Shown here piece by piece: positions 13,236-25,205 of a stretch of DNA of 64,000 nt. A program made the position numbers and the translations under genes. Position 1 is the stretch's first letter. The number at the start of each line of letters is the position of its first letter. The notes beneath the pieces were generated by a model, which saw nothing but the letters and a program-made list of their open reading frames with translations, was not told the origin of the DNA and searched no databases. This DNA is from Cranoglanis bouderius (lineage: Eukaryota; Chordata; Actinopteri; Siluriformes; Cranoglanididae), in the NCBI GenBank assembly GCA_023630585.1, contig CM042546.1, forward strand, positions 9,304,810 to 9,368,809, read 5' to 3'.

Positions 13236-14577
13236 TAAGACTCCTAGGAGTAAGCTTTCCGTTTCATTGCGCATCCTTTTCTATAGCTATTTACACGGAA
13301 ATGATGTAAAGGTCATAGGTCAGACACCAAGCGCACATACCCAAAATGACGTTTTCTTCCGTTTTTGCATTTCATTGTTGACGGGAAACCTTTGGGAAAT
13401 AAACTGAAAACACGAGTGTGGCCAAAACATAAAAACATTTTCAGATTTACTTGCATTATTGTAAATCTCTGAGTATTAATAATCTTTTCTCATGAAACGC
13501 CAGAACAGGAAAACGAAAGTCTCAAGACAGACAGACAGAAAAAGAAAACGAGGTGTCTCTCGAGACAGCTGTCTTCTTGTTCTTGCTCGGTGTGCTGAGT
13601 GTGTTGTGAGATCCCCTGGGTGTGTGCATGTGTGAAGATGTGACAACAGGACGTTCTCAGTGCGGCTTCCTGCTTCCTGCAGCGTGTATTTATAGATGCT
13701 TCGGTTCTCCATTCACCGAGCAGGTCCGGGAAACCATGCGCCAGTGACGCACACAAGCACACACACCGCTCAAGCCTGACTGAAGCGATAATGTGCAAAT
13801 CGCACAGGTGTCGACTTTCTCACGTTTTTGTTTTATGATGTTAGTGTGGAGGAGGCGTGCACCTTTCTCCCTGCGTCGGATTGCTGTGTTTGAGTGTCTA
13901 TTTCTCGTTTTTTCTCTGTAATCAGATATTATTAGTGCGTGTTTTACGCTGCTGTGAAAGTTACATCTTTATATTACTGGACCTCCATCAGACAATCGAG
14001 CGCTCTTTAATGGAAAAGCGTCTACAGAAGCTTTTTGCAAGTCTGTCTGTGGATATGTTTACTGCAATTGATTTTTCAGTTCCTCCGTTCAGCTAGAATA
14101 CATTGCCATAAATTGTCCTGGGAAATGATACTTCTTTCTGCCTGCGCTGGACCCTTATCATGATTGTGAAAGCACTCGGTCGCAAAAAAGGCAAACAAAG
14201 CCAAATGAATAGTTACACAGCTGATTCGAAATTGATTTCACGACTAAATTTGTGGCGAGATCATCTTAATAGTCACTACTCGCTCCTAGGTTTAGTCTTT
14301 CCATCAGAGTTCACTCTAACGCGTTATATTCAACACAGCTTGTAGTAGAATCCCGATCCAAGCCCTGAGATGAGCTGTTGAGGATGAAGACCGTGCGCTC
14401 GAGGGCTCATCATTTGTTCTTTTAGCAGTCCTGGAGTTTGAACCTGGTTGCCAGCACAGAAGCTACCGAAAAATGTGGTTTGATACAAATGAGATAAACG
14501 TGCAACTCATACAAACGTTCAAACGTTCAAACGCATGTTTTGGATTTATGCAAATGACATGATTCGAAATTGAGACA
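13236..14577. other. Gene-free sequence
   Basis: Single-copy sequence with no recognised gene or tandem structure; open frames here (for example 13490-13798 minus) have no recognised similarity. Confidence 0.45.
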
Positions 14578-15730
14578 CACCGATCAGCCATAACATTAAA
14601 ACCACCTGCCTAACATTGTGTAGGTCCCCCCTTGTGCCAATAAAACAGCTCTGACCCGTCGAGGCCTGGACTCCATAAGACCTCTGAAGGTGTGCTGTGG
14701 TATCTGGCACCAAGACGTTAGCAGCAGATTCTTTAAGTCCTGTAAGTTGCGAGGTGGGGCCTCAATAGATCGGAGATTGTTTGTCCAAAACATCTCACAG
14801 ACGCTCGATCGGATTGAGATCTGGGGAATTTGGAGGCCGAGTCGACACCTTGAACTCCTTGTCATGTTCCTCAAACCGTTCCTGAACAATATTTGCAGTG
14901 TGTCAGGGCGCATTATCCTGCTGAAAGAGGCCATTGCCATTAGGGAACACCGTTACCATGAAGTTGTGTACTTGGTCTGCAAAAAAGTTTAGGTAGGTGG
15001 TATGCGTCAAAGTAACATCCACATGAATGCCAGAACCCAAGGTTTCCCAGCAGAACATTGTCCAGAGCATCACACTCCCTCCACCGGCTCGCCTTCTTCC
15101 CATAGTGCATCCTGGTGCCATCTCTTCCCCAGGTAAGCGACGCACACACACCCGGCCGTCCACATGATGTAAAAGAAAACGTGATTCATCAGACCAGACC
15201 AGGCCACCTTCTTCCATTGCTCCATGGTCCAGTTCTGATGCTCACGTGCCCATCGTAGGAGCTTTGGGTGGTGGACAGGGATCAGCATGGGCTCTCTGAC
15301 CGGTCTGCAGCTCCATACGCAGCAAACTGTGATGCTCTGTGTGTTCTGACTCCTTTCTATCAGAGCCAGCTTTAACTTTTTCAGCAGTTTGTGCTACAGG
15401 AGCTCTTCTGTGGGATCGGACCAGACTGGTTAGCCTTCGCTCCACACATGCATGAAAGAGCCTTGGGAGCCCATGACCCTGTCCCCGGTTCACCGCTTGT
15501 CCTTCCTTGGACCCCCTTTTGGTAGGTACTAACCACTGCATACCGAGAACACCCCACAAGACCTGCTGTTTTGGAGATGCTCTGACCCAGTCGTCTAACC
15601 ATCACAATCTGGCCCTTGCTCCTTTTTTTTTTTCCAAGTTTGGCTAGCGTCTTTATTTTCTCCGTGAGGTGACCGTGTGTCCCCGTAACCGTGTGTTCCC
15701 TATTCTGAAAAGATCGTCCATCATGGCGCA
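14578..15730 (-). mobile_element. Tc1/mariner-type transposon remnant, one end missing
   Basis: The sequence CACCGATCAGCCATAACATT at the left is the terminal repeat of a widespread fish Tc1-type element and is its 3' end, since the transposase reads on the minus strand. Element similarity is clear to about 15620 and weaker beyond. No matching inverted terminus (GTTATGGCTGATCGG) is found to the right, so the 5' end is lost and the right boundary given is approximate. Confidence 0.85.
14690..15700 (-). pseudogene. Tc1/mariner transposase pseudogene, DD36E spacing
   Basis: The N-terminal helix-turn-helix text (GQIVMVRRLGQSISKTAG) lies near 15550-15620. The catalytic core reads in a single frame: D in VWSDESR (codon 15188-15190), D in FQQDNAP (14915-14917) and E in PDLNPIE (14804-14806). 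There are 36 residues between the last two, against 34 in the transposon at 2499. Two TGA stops interrupt the core, at 14903-14905 just after NAP and at 14794-14796 just after PIERL, and frameshifts separate the N-terminal domain from the core. All three acidic residues remain. The protein is dead; the family label relies on the remembered motif set. Confidence 0.87.
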
Positions 15731-16040
15731 TGCTAATTCATCTGCCAAGTAAATGTTGTTCTACCATCGGCCAGATCGCTCGTTGGACGTTGTACGTTAC
15801 ATTTTACATAAAATAAAATCTATTGTTTTGCAAAAGTTAATAGTTTTTTTTTTTTTTTTCTGGTTGTTGAACCGCTGGACAATTACGGAAAAAACAAACA
15901 AACAAACAAAAAATAATAGCCCATAGCCACCTGGAGTTCTGAATTGTCCTCCCAGATTAACGTCCTTAAAAGTAACCGCCAGATGTGAAAGTATTTCTGG
16001 AACTGGATTTTGCTGATTGTCCTATGCAGAGCAGGATTGC

Positions 16041-16073
<33 letters not shown>

Positions 16074-16241
16074 GTAATTTGATTATCACAGCAGTTCATT
16101 TGTGCGCGACTCAGTATGGGAGAACCACAAAGCGCACAGGACACAGCAGGACACGCAACAAATTGGCTGCTGTGGAACGCTATTTGGGCGCCTTTTATTT
16201 TAACGGCCTTGACCTCCAAAATCACTCCTCACAAATGAACT

Positions 16242-16281
<40 letters not shown>

Positions 16282-18239
16282 ATGCCGTAAATAAAGTATT
16301 CATGAATTCCATTTGCAGAGCGCACAGTGCCAGGACTAATTATTTTCACAGAACGCTCACTAACGCAGTTCCATTTCCCAGTCCAAACGACTCGATGGCA
16401 TTAAAACGTTTAATTTTTTAAACATTAGCCCAGAACGGTAACGAATCAGAGAGCCGAATGGCTTCCAGTTGTTGTTGTTTTTTTTTTTCAGAATAATATG
16501 TTCGGAGTTATTAGCACCATGCTGGTTTCATTAATGAGTTCATTCCGACGTGCTAATAGGTTAACCCATGAAAGTAGTCAAAACTAGTTCAATATGTGAA
16601 ATAATCCTTTGTGTACGAGCACGTAGCCTACTGACAAATGAGAAGTCGTCGAAGCCGTCGGAATCCTCGGGGTCCTAAATTCCGTCAAACTCACTGACCA
16701 TCATTTGGAGCTTCGGTCGAGCTCAGAAATGAACACCGCAGTCGTTAAGTCATGAAGAAATTCATGATGTACAAACGATGTTAGACGTATAAACTGACAT
16801 TTGCGCTTTTGATATCGACTTTAATTGAGTTTGTAATGTATTTAATCTCACAGCGATTGGATTGTGATTGGTCAGAAGGTATTGATTAGTTTTCTAGAAC
16901 AGCACCACACAGTGCTTTTTTTTTTTTTTTATATACTTTTTCTAAAAACTTTTTTTTGTTTTTAAGACAGCAACGCTCCACTCAGTGTTTATAGAGTTCG
17001 TTGATTAGCGTGCTGAATATTCGTCACCGGTTTCTGATTAATTAGCCGTGCAGCAGAAACAGCAGTTAGTCCTCAGTAATTGCTGCACTTGTGTCACTTT
17101 TCTACACACTCTAATAACCTCCATGTGCGTATAAGTCTGTAAATTCACAGGATCTCTCTCTCTCTCATTAAGATCCTGTGTAGAGAGTTAAATCATTCAC
17201 ACTGCACTTTCCAATTAGTGCCTTTCATGTCTCGTTATGAAATCGGTGTAAAATATGGCGACTTTTGACACGGCTGGTGAACAGAAACGGAAAGAAACAC
17301 TCGCCGAAACCGAACGACGCATTTGATCTCATTATCATATCACTTAAATCAAGATTATTAGCGTTATTCTTACTCAGAAATCATGAAAGTAACGAAGTCC
17401 TTCCGCGTAAAACTCATTTGGGGGCGGGGCTACGCGTGAGCTCAAGTGTGTGTCGTCACTAAATAACCTCCACAGCTTTGGGCCGATCGCGTCTGGAATT
17501 AGCCAAGCCAAGCGAGAATGTTAGTGATGAAGGATACTGTGGTCGCCATGGTTACATTATATCGTGACAGATTTTGGCTATGAATTATGAGGATGTAAAT
17601 CAAGACTTAATGTGAGCTAGCAATGAACTAGCTGCTAGCAAAAGTAGCGTTATTCGGCTCTCCTAATTGGCATGATCATGCATATTCATAGATTCATAGA
17701 AGGTGTAGAGATGTTTCTGGGTTGTTTTCAGGACATTAAATGTCATATTAAGGAATTTATTGTTTTACATAAATTGTTGTAAAAGGTTTAAAACTGCACG
17801 GTCAGGAATAACTCAAGGCTTGACAGCGGAAAAAAAAAAAAAAATCCCGTAAATGGTAAAAAGACGTATAAAAGATGGAGAGCGAGTTTGTGGAACTCGT
17901 CAACAGCGTCTTTGTTTGAGGTTGCTGAATTAACACGCTGCTTAAACCCGGTATGACTCCGTTTTAGCCGAGCCATTAAATCAGATTTTCTTTCCACACT
18001 TTAATTGGATTGGGGCGCTTTTTGAATAATTAACGCGATAATCAAAAATTCACACTTGCTAATGTGACGATGAGGTGACGGTACTCACATGTCAGAGTGG
18101 AGAAACGGGGAAGCGGTTCTCAGGCTTTAAGAAAATTTCCTTCCTAATAACGCTCCATCTCTCTGAGACGCGTTTCAATATCTATTCATGAATATTTTAA
18201 AACGGACATTTGCAAGGAAAGTTTTTTTTGTCTTAAAAA
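15731..18239. other. Single-copy region with scattered homopolymers, no gene recognised
   Basis: T14 (about 15847), T28 (about 16042) and T15 (about 16917) runs and a (TG)n tract at 16247-16279 interrupt otherwise complex sequence. The blocks at about 16285-16560 and 16985-17260 contain homeobox-like words (GACTAATTATTTTC, GATTAATTAGCCGTG) and could be regulatory; there is no coding evidence. Confidence 0.4.
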
Positions 18240-18910
18240 GTTAAAAACCTTAAGGGTTCTTTGGTTTCACCTCTGCAGGAACCGTTAAAAATCCCAAGTG
18301 TTTCCCTCTCAGGGTTACAAGAACCATTCAGTGTCCAATTCACTGTCACAAAACAGCTTTACAGAAACCTGGATATAAAAATTTATTCAAATTTTCCAAT
18401 TCTAACGAGCAAGCCAAAAGTGACCGTGGCAAGGGAAAACTCCTTAAAGAACCCTTGAGGAACCCTTTTTCTAACGGTGTACCAAGTACCAAGAAGCTAA
18501 ACGTTGACAGGTTCTAGATGTTAAGAAAATAATGAGCAAAAATTTGGAGTTTGTTCAAGGGTTCTTTAAGTGTTCCTTGGATAAATAAAGGTTATTAGCT
18601 TCCAAAAATGCCTTATTTGAGGGTTCCTTGGGTGATTGAGGGTTCTTGGATTCCATAAAGGGTTTTTTTTTAGGAATTTGTTGGATAATTAAGGCTTCTT
18701 AGCATCAAAAAATGGTTCTCCAAGGGTTCCTTGTGTGACTACAGGTTCCTCTATTCCAATACATTTTTCATTGAGGGTTCTTAGCTTCCAAAAAAGGGTT
18801 CTTTGTGGGCACCTTGGGTAATTAAGGGTTCCTGGCTTCCATAAAGAGTTCTTTAGGAGTTCATTAGATAACTAAGGGTTCTGCCATCGTCTTGTCTCGG
18901 TATCTCTCTA
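18240..18910. repeat. Second GGGTTCTT-type repeat block
   Basis: Repeated AAGGGTTCTT, GGGTTCCTTGG and GATAATTAAGG at irregular 40-80 base spacing, matching the block at 9400-10569. No clean inverted ends were seen, so this is probably decayed or nested copies. Confidence 0.6.
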
Positions 18911-19854
18911 AGCAGGAACGACAACGTTCACTTACCATCAGGGGTTCTGTGAGGATGAAACGAAGATGAGGTGTAGTGTTTTCATCAAGCTCTTTGAAAT
19001 AAATGAAGTGTGACTTCAAAAAGAAGAGAAAAAAAAAACAGATATTTTTAACTGCATTTTAAAACCCTTCCCGATTCTACAGTAAACACTTAGAGTATGT
19101 GTGTAAAATAAAAAAGAAAGAAAGAGTTAATGATGCAGTAAATCTTAGTGCTTCTGGAAGTCAGTGACGTCGCTGTGTGTTACGACCTCCACGCTACGAG
19201 CACCTGACACCTGGCACACGAACGCCACGGAAAACATCAAAAGCCTCGCAGAACCCTTCAGATCCATCGCCTGGATCTCTCCATATTTCATCTCTGACGT
19301 GACGGAGAGATGTGAGAGTGTTACGGTGCTCGCAGGAGAGCGCATCTTTACACCCCGGAGGCCATTCCACCCCCGAATGAGCAGCGAGAGGGGGGAATAA
19401 ATCACTGTGAGGAAGCTCCAGGCTGCTGGAGATCTAAAAATCAACCAGAAACGCTTCAAGCCAAAGATTTCTCTTCTACTAGTTGAAATGTATCTATAAA
19501 TAGATAAAAAAAATTCTTTAACAAATGAATAATTGTAATCGTTGGCAAATTGCTGTTGTGTAGGAGGAATAAAACACCATCAGTCCAATAGCAAAGCGAG
19601 AGCAAGCTTAGCGTCTTCATCCGTCTGCGAATGTTTGAAAGTTTTTCGATTTTCACGCGCTTCCTCAACGAAAAGTGACTTCGTACAACGTAATAGTTTA
19701 AAAAAAAAAAAAAAAGGATTTAAAATGTTTAAAATTTAAAATGTCGTCAATTAACCACGTTTCTGAAGGGTGCTTCTGGAGTAATGAGGCTGATTTAGAT
19801 TCAACAAATAAAGAAAGTCAGTCTGAACCAAAACGCAACTTTATGAGGGTCACT
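18911..19854. other. Single-copy block, candidate non-coding element
   Basis: Roughly 19145-19440 is GC-balanced, repeat-free sequence with an uninterrupted 104-codon minus frame, but the protein is unrecognised and has no exon signals. A 45-base piece at about 19540-19585 resembles the dispersed family described for 29.8-60 kb. Confidence 0.35.
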
Positions 19855-20560
19855 TTGGTATAACCCCGCCCCCTTTCATGCTCCGCCTCCTAACGTTTCA
19901 ATTGCCGTGAAACATTTAGCAGTTAAGCGGATATGCCTGCGCACCGAACTTGAATTCGTAAATAATTCTTCTTGTTTATTGCATTGATTAAAGCAAGCGT
20001 ACGAAAACTTTTGGTCAGTTTGGAATAACTCCACCCCCTTCCAGGCCCTGCCTCCTAAAGCCTGAAAGGATTGTAGCAAAAAATTTGGGAATAATGTTGA
20101 TATAATCCATTCTAATCGTGTTTGTAAATTTGTGAATAAATACTCTCATTTTTAATGTCGATTATAGCACGTATACAAACGTTTTGGTAGGCGGTGCCAG
20201 TTTGGTATAACTCCACCCCCTTTCAGGCCCCGCCTCGTACAGTTTGAAAGAATTCTAAGAAAAAAGTCCGGAGTTATGGAGAAATACTTCCGCAAGCAAC
20301 TGTTCAAAAATGTTGGTAGGTGGGACCAGTTTGGCATAACCCCACCCCCTTTTAGGCCCCGCCTCCTAAAGTTGGGAGTTATGCCAATATACCTCCACTC
20401 TAAACTTGAATTTGTAAAGAATACTTTCATTTTTATTTTGTTTAAACAACGTGTATGAAAATCATGGTAGAGGCAAATCCGGTTTTGTATAACCCCACCC
20501 CCTTCCAGGCCACACCTCCTACATTTTGAAGGAACTGTAGCAAAACGTTGGAAGATATAT
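19855..20560 (-). repeat. Five-copy tandem repeat of about 130-175 bp with GC-box core
   Basis: Each unit has a core reading CCACCCCCTTTCAGGCCCCG CCTCC, starting near 19863, 20032, 20210, 20340 and 20496, then an AT-rich half (ACTTGAATTTGTAAATAA). On the minus strand the core is GGAGGCGGGGCC, like an Sp1/KLF GC box. Units are well diverged and spacing varies. A 151-codon minus frame crosses them but encodes only the repeat. Confidence 0.85.
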
Positions 20561-22202
20561 CGATATACTTGTACTCTAAACTTGAACTTGTAAATAAATG
20601 CTCTCATGTCTTATGTCTGAAGCAAGTTTACAAAAAAATTTGGCAGACTTTCTAAGATAATGCGAATTGCAGTCTTGGAGAAAGCTCAAGGAGAGACGGA
20701 ATGAGGAAGGGATGAGTGTGAAGGGAGAGAAAGAGCGCGAGAGCAAAGGGCGATAACAATGTGTCGCTTGGCGTAAAGATCAGAGTGACGGCTCAGCTGG
20801 TGTTCTGTGTCACTTCACATCACTCGTCACAGGTGATGTCTCTGAAGAACGATAAACGAGAGAAAGCTTCTCTCTCTCTCTCTCTCTCTCTCTCTAAATG
20901 TCAATAAAGACCAAGAGCTTTACACGTGCAGGGAAATGCCAGTCACAGCACAAGAGGTCAGGTGGGGAAGTGAGTGGATTTTTTCACCTCGTTCAGAGCG
21001 AATGAACTCGGATGTGTGGAAACGATCTAATCCCTGAGCGGTGGAAGCTCAGTCTGCACCATCTGCGCAACCGTCTGTGCAACCGTCTGCGCAACCAGAT
21101 TGTGTGTAAAAGGTTAGACGTGGGTTTAACGTTCGACTTTAATTACGGCTTCATCCTCATCTCGTTACAATTGCAACACGTGACTTCTGTGAATTCTAAC
21201 GTAGCTAACAGGAAGTAGTGGGCTGACAAACAGTAATTACACATAACCGTTTCATTAAGCCACGCCCCCTACTTGTGTCTGTTTGCGACACCGAACAAAG
21301 CAACTGTTTTTGTTTTTTTCCCAGCAATTTTGTAAAAATAAATAAATAAATAAAAAATAACGAACGAGAGTTTAGAGAATTTAATTGGATTTCATGCAAA
21401 CAAAGTTATTATGAATAAATAAATAAATAAACAAATGAAACTTTTCAAGCAAAGTTGCAGATATTTATTTATTTATTTATTTTTCATCGTAATTGTTTTT
21501 TGGAATTACTTCTTGGATTGACGAATTAATAAATTAATATTAATAATCGTTCTGTTCTTTTTATTTACATTAATCTTGTGGGTAAAAATGAGCCAGAGCA
21601 ATATTGTTGTTTGTTTTTTTCCTCTTTTCATACGACTTTGATACGACTTTCCTTTTTTTTTTTGTGCTAAAAATTTCACACGACATCAGTAGGAGACTTT
21701 TATTGTGTTGTGAACCAAGGTGAAAGGCTACAATCATGGACACGCTAGCTGTTGTGACGTGATCATCTGCGTGAATTCTTCGCAAAAGTTCTAACGCAGA
21801 ACCACGTCGGGTTTCAGCTCCGTTTTTTAACCGACCGATTTCACAAACGAAAAAAAAAAAAACGGAAAAAAAACTGTGATGGTGCTGAATTGCATTTTCT
21901 TGAATTTGAAGAGGGAACAGTGACTTTAGTGGATATTGTAGGGATGAAGTCAAACAAATAAAAACAAACAAAACAAAAAAAAAACGGCCCTCACACTGAT
22001 CTTAGCTTCTGAGGACGTTCAGATTTTCTTGACCGTGTATCAACAAACGTCGACCTAAAAAACAAAAAAGCCATTAAAAGTGGGCAGACGTGCAGGTCGT
22101 AATGATTTTGTGCCGAAAAATCACACCTTAAATTTCTGACTTATTAAAGCAGTAAGTGATAAAACACAGGAATGAGCTTTCTTTTGGAAATAAATCCCAC
22201 AC
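20561..22202. other. Gene-free sequence with (TC)n and TTTA-type tracts
   Basis: A (TC)13 tract lies at 20869-20895 and AAAT/TTTA tetranucleotide runs at 21340-21480. No coding similarity seen. Confidence 0.45.
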
Positions 22203-22204
22203 AC

Positions 22205-23272
22205 ACTGCCCACACACTGCCCTCGCCCTGCCCTCGCCCTGCCCTCGCCCTGCACTCTCTCTGCTCTCGCCCGGCTCTCGCCCTGCACTCTCTCTGCTCT
22301 CTCTCTGCTCTCGCCCGGCTCTCGCCCTGCACTCTCTCTGCTCTCTCTCTGCTCTCGCCCTGCCCTCGCCCTGCCCTCGCCCTGCACTCTCTCTGCTCTT
22401 GCCCGGCTCTCGCCCTGCCCTCGCCCTGCCCTCTCTCTGCTCTCGCCCGGCTCTCGCCCTGAACTCTCTCTGCTCTCTCTCTGCTCTCTCTCTGTTCTCG
22501 CCCGGCACTCGCCCTGCACTCTCTCTGCTCTCGCCCTGCTCTCGCCCTGCACTCTCTCTGCACTCTCCCTGCCCTCGCCCTGCCCTCGCCCTGCCCTCGC
22601 CCTGCCCTCTCTCTGCTCTCGCCCTGCTCTCTCTCTGCTCTCGCCCTGCCCTCGCCCTGCACTCTCTCTGCTCTCGCCCTGCTCTCGCCCTGCTCTCGCC
22701 CTGCACTCGCCCTGCACTCGCCCTGCTCTCGCCCTGCACTCGCCCTGCTCTCGCCCTGCACTCGCCCTGCTCTCACCCTGCACTCGCCCTGCTCTCTCCC
22801 TGCTCTCGCCCTGCACTCGCCCTGCTCTCTCTCTGCACTCGCCCTGCTCTCACCCTGCACTCGCCCTGCTCTCACCCTGCACTCGCCCTGCTCTCTCTCT
22901 GCACTCGCCCTGCTCTCGCCCTGCACTTGCCCTGCTCTCTCTCTGCACTCGCCCTGCTCTCACCCTGCACTCGCCCTGCTCTCACCCTGCACTCGCCCTG
23001 CTCTCTCTCTGCACTCGCCCTGCTCTCGCCCTGCACTCGCCCTGCTCTCTCTCTGCACTCGCCCTGCTCTCACCCTGCACTCGCCCTGCTCTCACCCTGC
23101 ACTCGCCCTGCTCTCTCTCTGCACTCGCCCTGCTCTCTCTCTGCTCTCGCCCTGCACTCGCCCTGCTCTCTCTCTGCTCTCACCCTGCACTCGCCCTGCT
23201 CTCGCCCTGCACTCGCTCTGCGCTCGCTCTGCTCTCGGTCTGCACTCTCTCTGCTCTCGGTCTGCACTCGCG
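22205..23272 (+). repeat. 11-bp C-rich minisatellite, about 97 units, with 110-bp higher-order period
   Basis: The unit is TGCWCTCNCCC with variants TGCTCTCTCTC, TGCACTCGCCC, TGCTCTCACCC and TGCTCTCGCCC. The variant order TGCTCTCTCTC then TGCACTCGCCC recurs at 22823, 22933 and 23043, exactly 110 bases (10 units) apart. Because 11 is not a multiple of 3 and the units contain no stop, all frames stay open and encode the same 11-residue repeat; the 384-codon plus frame and 200-plus-codon minus frames are artefacts. The minus strand has GGG every 11 bases. Many units carry a CpG. Confidence 0.96.
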
Positions 23273-23274
23273 GG

Positions 23275-24076
23275 CTCTCAGGGGGAAGTGAACTGGTTTC
23301 AGGGTTTTGATGGGAGAATGCGAGGAGTCGCACGCACACCCACGCTCCCACACCAGGGAACGGAGACGCTACACGCCGGATAATGCGACATGATGGAATC
23401 CTCCTCCTCCTCCTCCTGCTCGCTGTGGAGAGGTCTCAGGTCTCAGGATGAACTCCAGAGCCCGCTGGCGATCATTAGGCATTCCCTTTTAACAAAAGAC
23501 ACAGAGATGTGAAGCGTTTCTCCCCATGTCTGTGAATTATTCAAAGAAAAGAGGGCTGGAATTTGGGGAAATAACGGATCGGATGCAGGACGCAGATAAA
23601 TAAAATAAAAGTCTGCAGGTTTGGATGCAGAACAGTGACAGTTTGTCATCTCTGAAACGTATGAAATCCCAGGCTTGTTTAGTCGCAGTGTTATAATTAC
23701 ATGCTGAGTTGTTCTTTTTTTTCTTTTTTTTTCAGTAACTTCTGGTAGAAGCTGTTTGGCTTTCACGCTTCCGGGTTTCATTTCGAGGTGAGTTTAGCCG
23801 CAGCAGACAAACCAGCAGATCAGTGAAGATCGTGGATAATATGGAAAGAAATTCCTGTAGAAAAGATAAAGAACACACTGCAGGCACTGAGAGAAGAAAA
23901 CACCAGCATGGAGCAGTGGAGACAAGGCCGGGTTCCAGTAACTGAGGGTGGCTTCATTAAAGCTGTCAAACACAACGTTATCTCCAGGCCATCAAAACCA
24001 AAAGCTGCTGCTGATGTAATCGAAACGCTGATGACGAAGAGAAATCTACAAACAATCAGGGCAGGTGCAGCTATCT
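23275..24076. other. Gene-free single-copy sequence
   Basis: No gene recognised. It includes a short (TCC)6 run at about 23400-23418. Confidence 0.45.
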
Positions 24077-24077
24077 G

Positions 24078-24143
<66 letters not shown>
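24078..24143 (+). repeat. (TG)n microsatellite
   Basis: A pure run of about 66 bases. A shorter (AC)n with an ATAT break follows at 24207-24240. Confidence 0.95.
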
Positions 24144-24146
<3 letters not shown>

Positions 24147-24254
24147 TACAATAACACTCCAATTCTTATTAAATTCAGTGAAATAAGAATAGATCAAAAC
24201 CATACAACACACACACACACACACATATATACACACACACGGCCAAACAGGCTG

Positions 24255-25205
24255 GACTGCAATTATCAAAAGTCGAGTCAAAAATCAAGTAGAGTCAAAA
24301 GTCTAAAATAAAGAATCATGTAAAAATCTAAAGTCCAAAGGATAAACATAAACGCCGTCAAAAAAGTAATCAAAAGTCAAAAGTCTGAAATAAAAATCAG
24401 TTTAAAAGTTGGAGTCAAAAAAGCCAAGTGAATAGTTGTCAAAAAATCAAGTGGAGTCAAAAGTCAAAAATAAAAAATCAAATGAGTCAAGTCAAAAGTC
24501 AATTAAAAAACAAGTCAAGTCAAAAAAGTCATCAAAAATCAAGATGAGTCAAGAGTCAGGGCTAAAGTCAAAAGCCAAGTCGAACCAAAAATCAAGTCAA
24601 AAGTCCAAAATATAAAATCAAGTTAAAAGTTGTCAAAAGTTGAGTCAAAAAAAGTCAAGTGAAAGATTAAGATTGACTTAATTGTCAAAAGTCAAAAAAT
24701 AAAAAATGAAGGCAAAAACTAATAAGTCTAAATTAGTCAAAAATAAGTAAAAAAAAAAAAAAAAACCAAAAACAAATCAAGTTCAGTCAAAAGTCTAATG
24801 TCAAGAGTTTAGTTGTTATAAATCGATTAAAAAAAAATTCAAGTCAAAACAACTGTCAAAAGCCAAGTCGAGTCATAATTTAAGTAAAAAAAAAAGTCCA
24901 AAAGTCTAAAATAAAAAGTCAAGTAAAAGATTCATCAAAATTAGAGTCAAAAAAGTCAAAAATCAAGACGAGTCAAAAGTTAAGTTAAAAGTCAAATAAA
25001 AAAAAGTCGTCAATTTTAAGTTTTAATGTGGAGTCAAACGTCAAGTTTAAAAAGGTCAAAGATCAAGTCAAAAGTTGAGTCAAAAACCTCTAAGTCTAAC
25101 GTCAAATGCTGAGTCGAGTCAAAAGTCAATAAAAAAGTCGTCAAAAATCAAGTCGAGTCAAGAGTCGACTTAAAAAACTAGTTTTATTATTGAATCAAAC
25201 GTCAA
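24255..25205 (+). repeat. Degenerate short-period AGTCAAAA array
   Basis: Nearly a kilobase of words such as AAGTCAAAAGTC, TCAAGTCGAGTC and AAAAATCAAGT at irregular spacing. It is strongly A-rich on the plus strand and has no coding potential. Confidence 0.88.

Noticed and set aside
19145..19459. 104-codon minus frame as an exon
   Set aside because: No family match and no convincing splice sites; better treated as possible non-coding conservation.
22121..23351. Very long open frames (up to 384 codons) on both strands
   Set aside because: They are the 11-bp minisatellite read through in every frame; no start context, splice signals or non-repeat domain.
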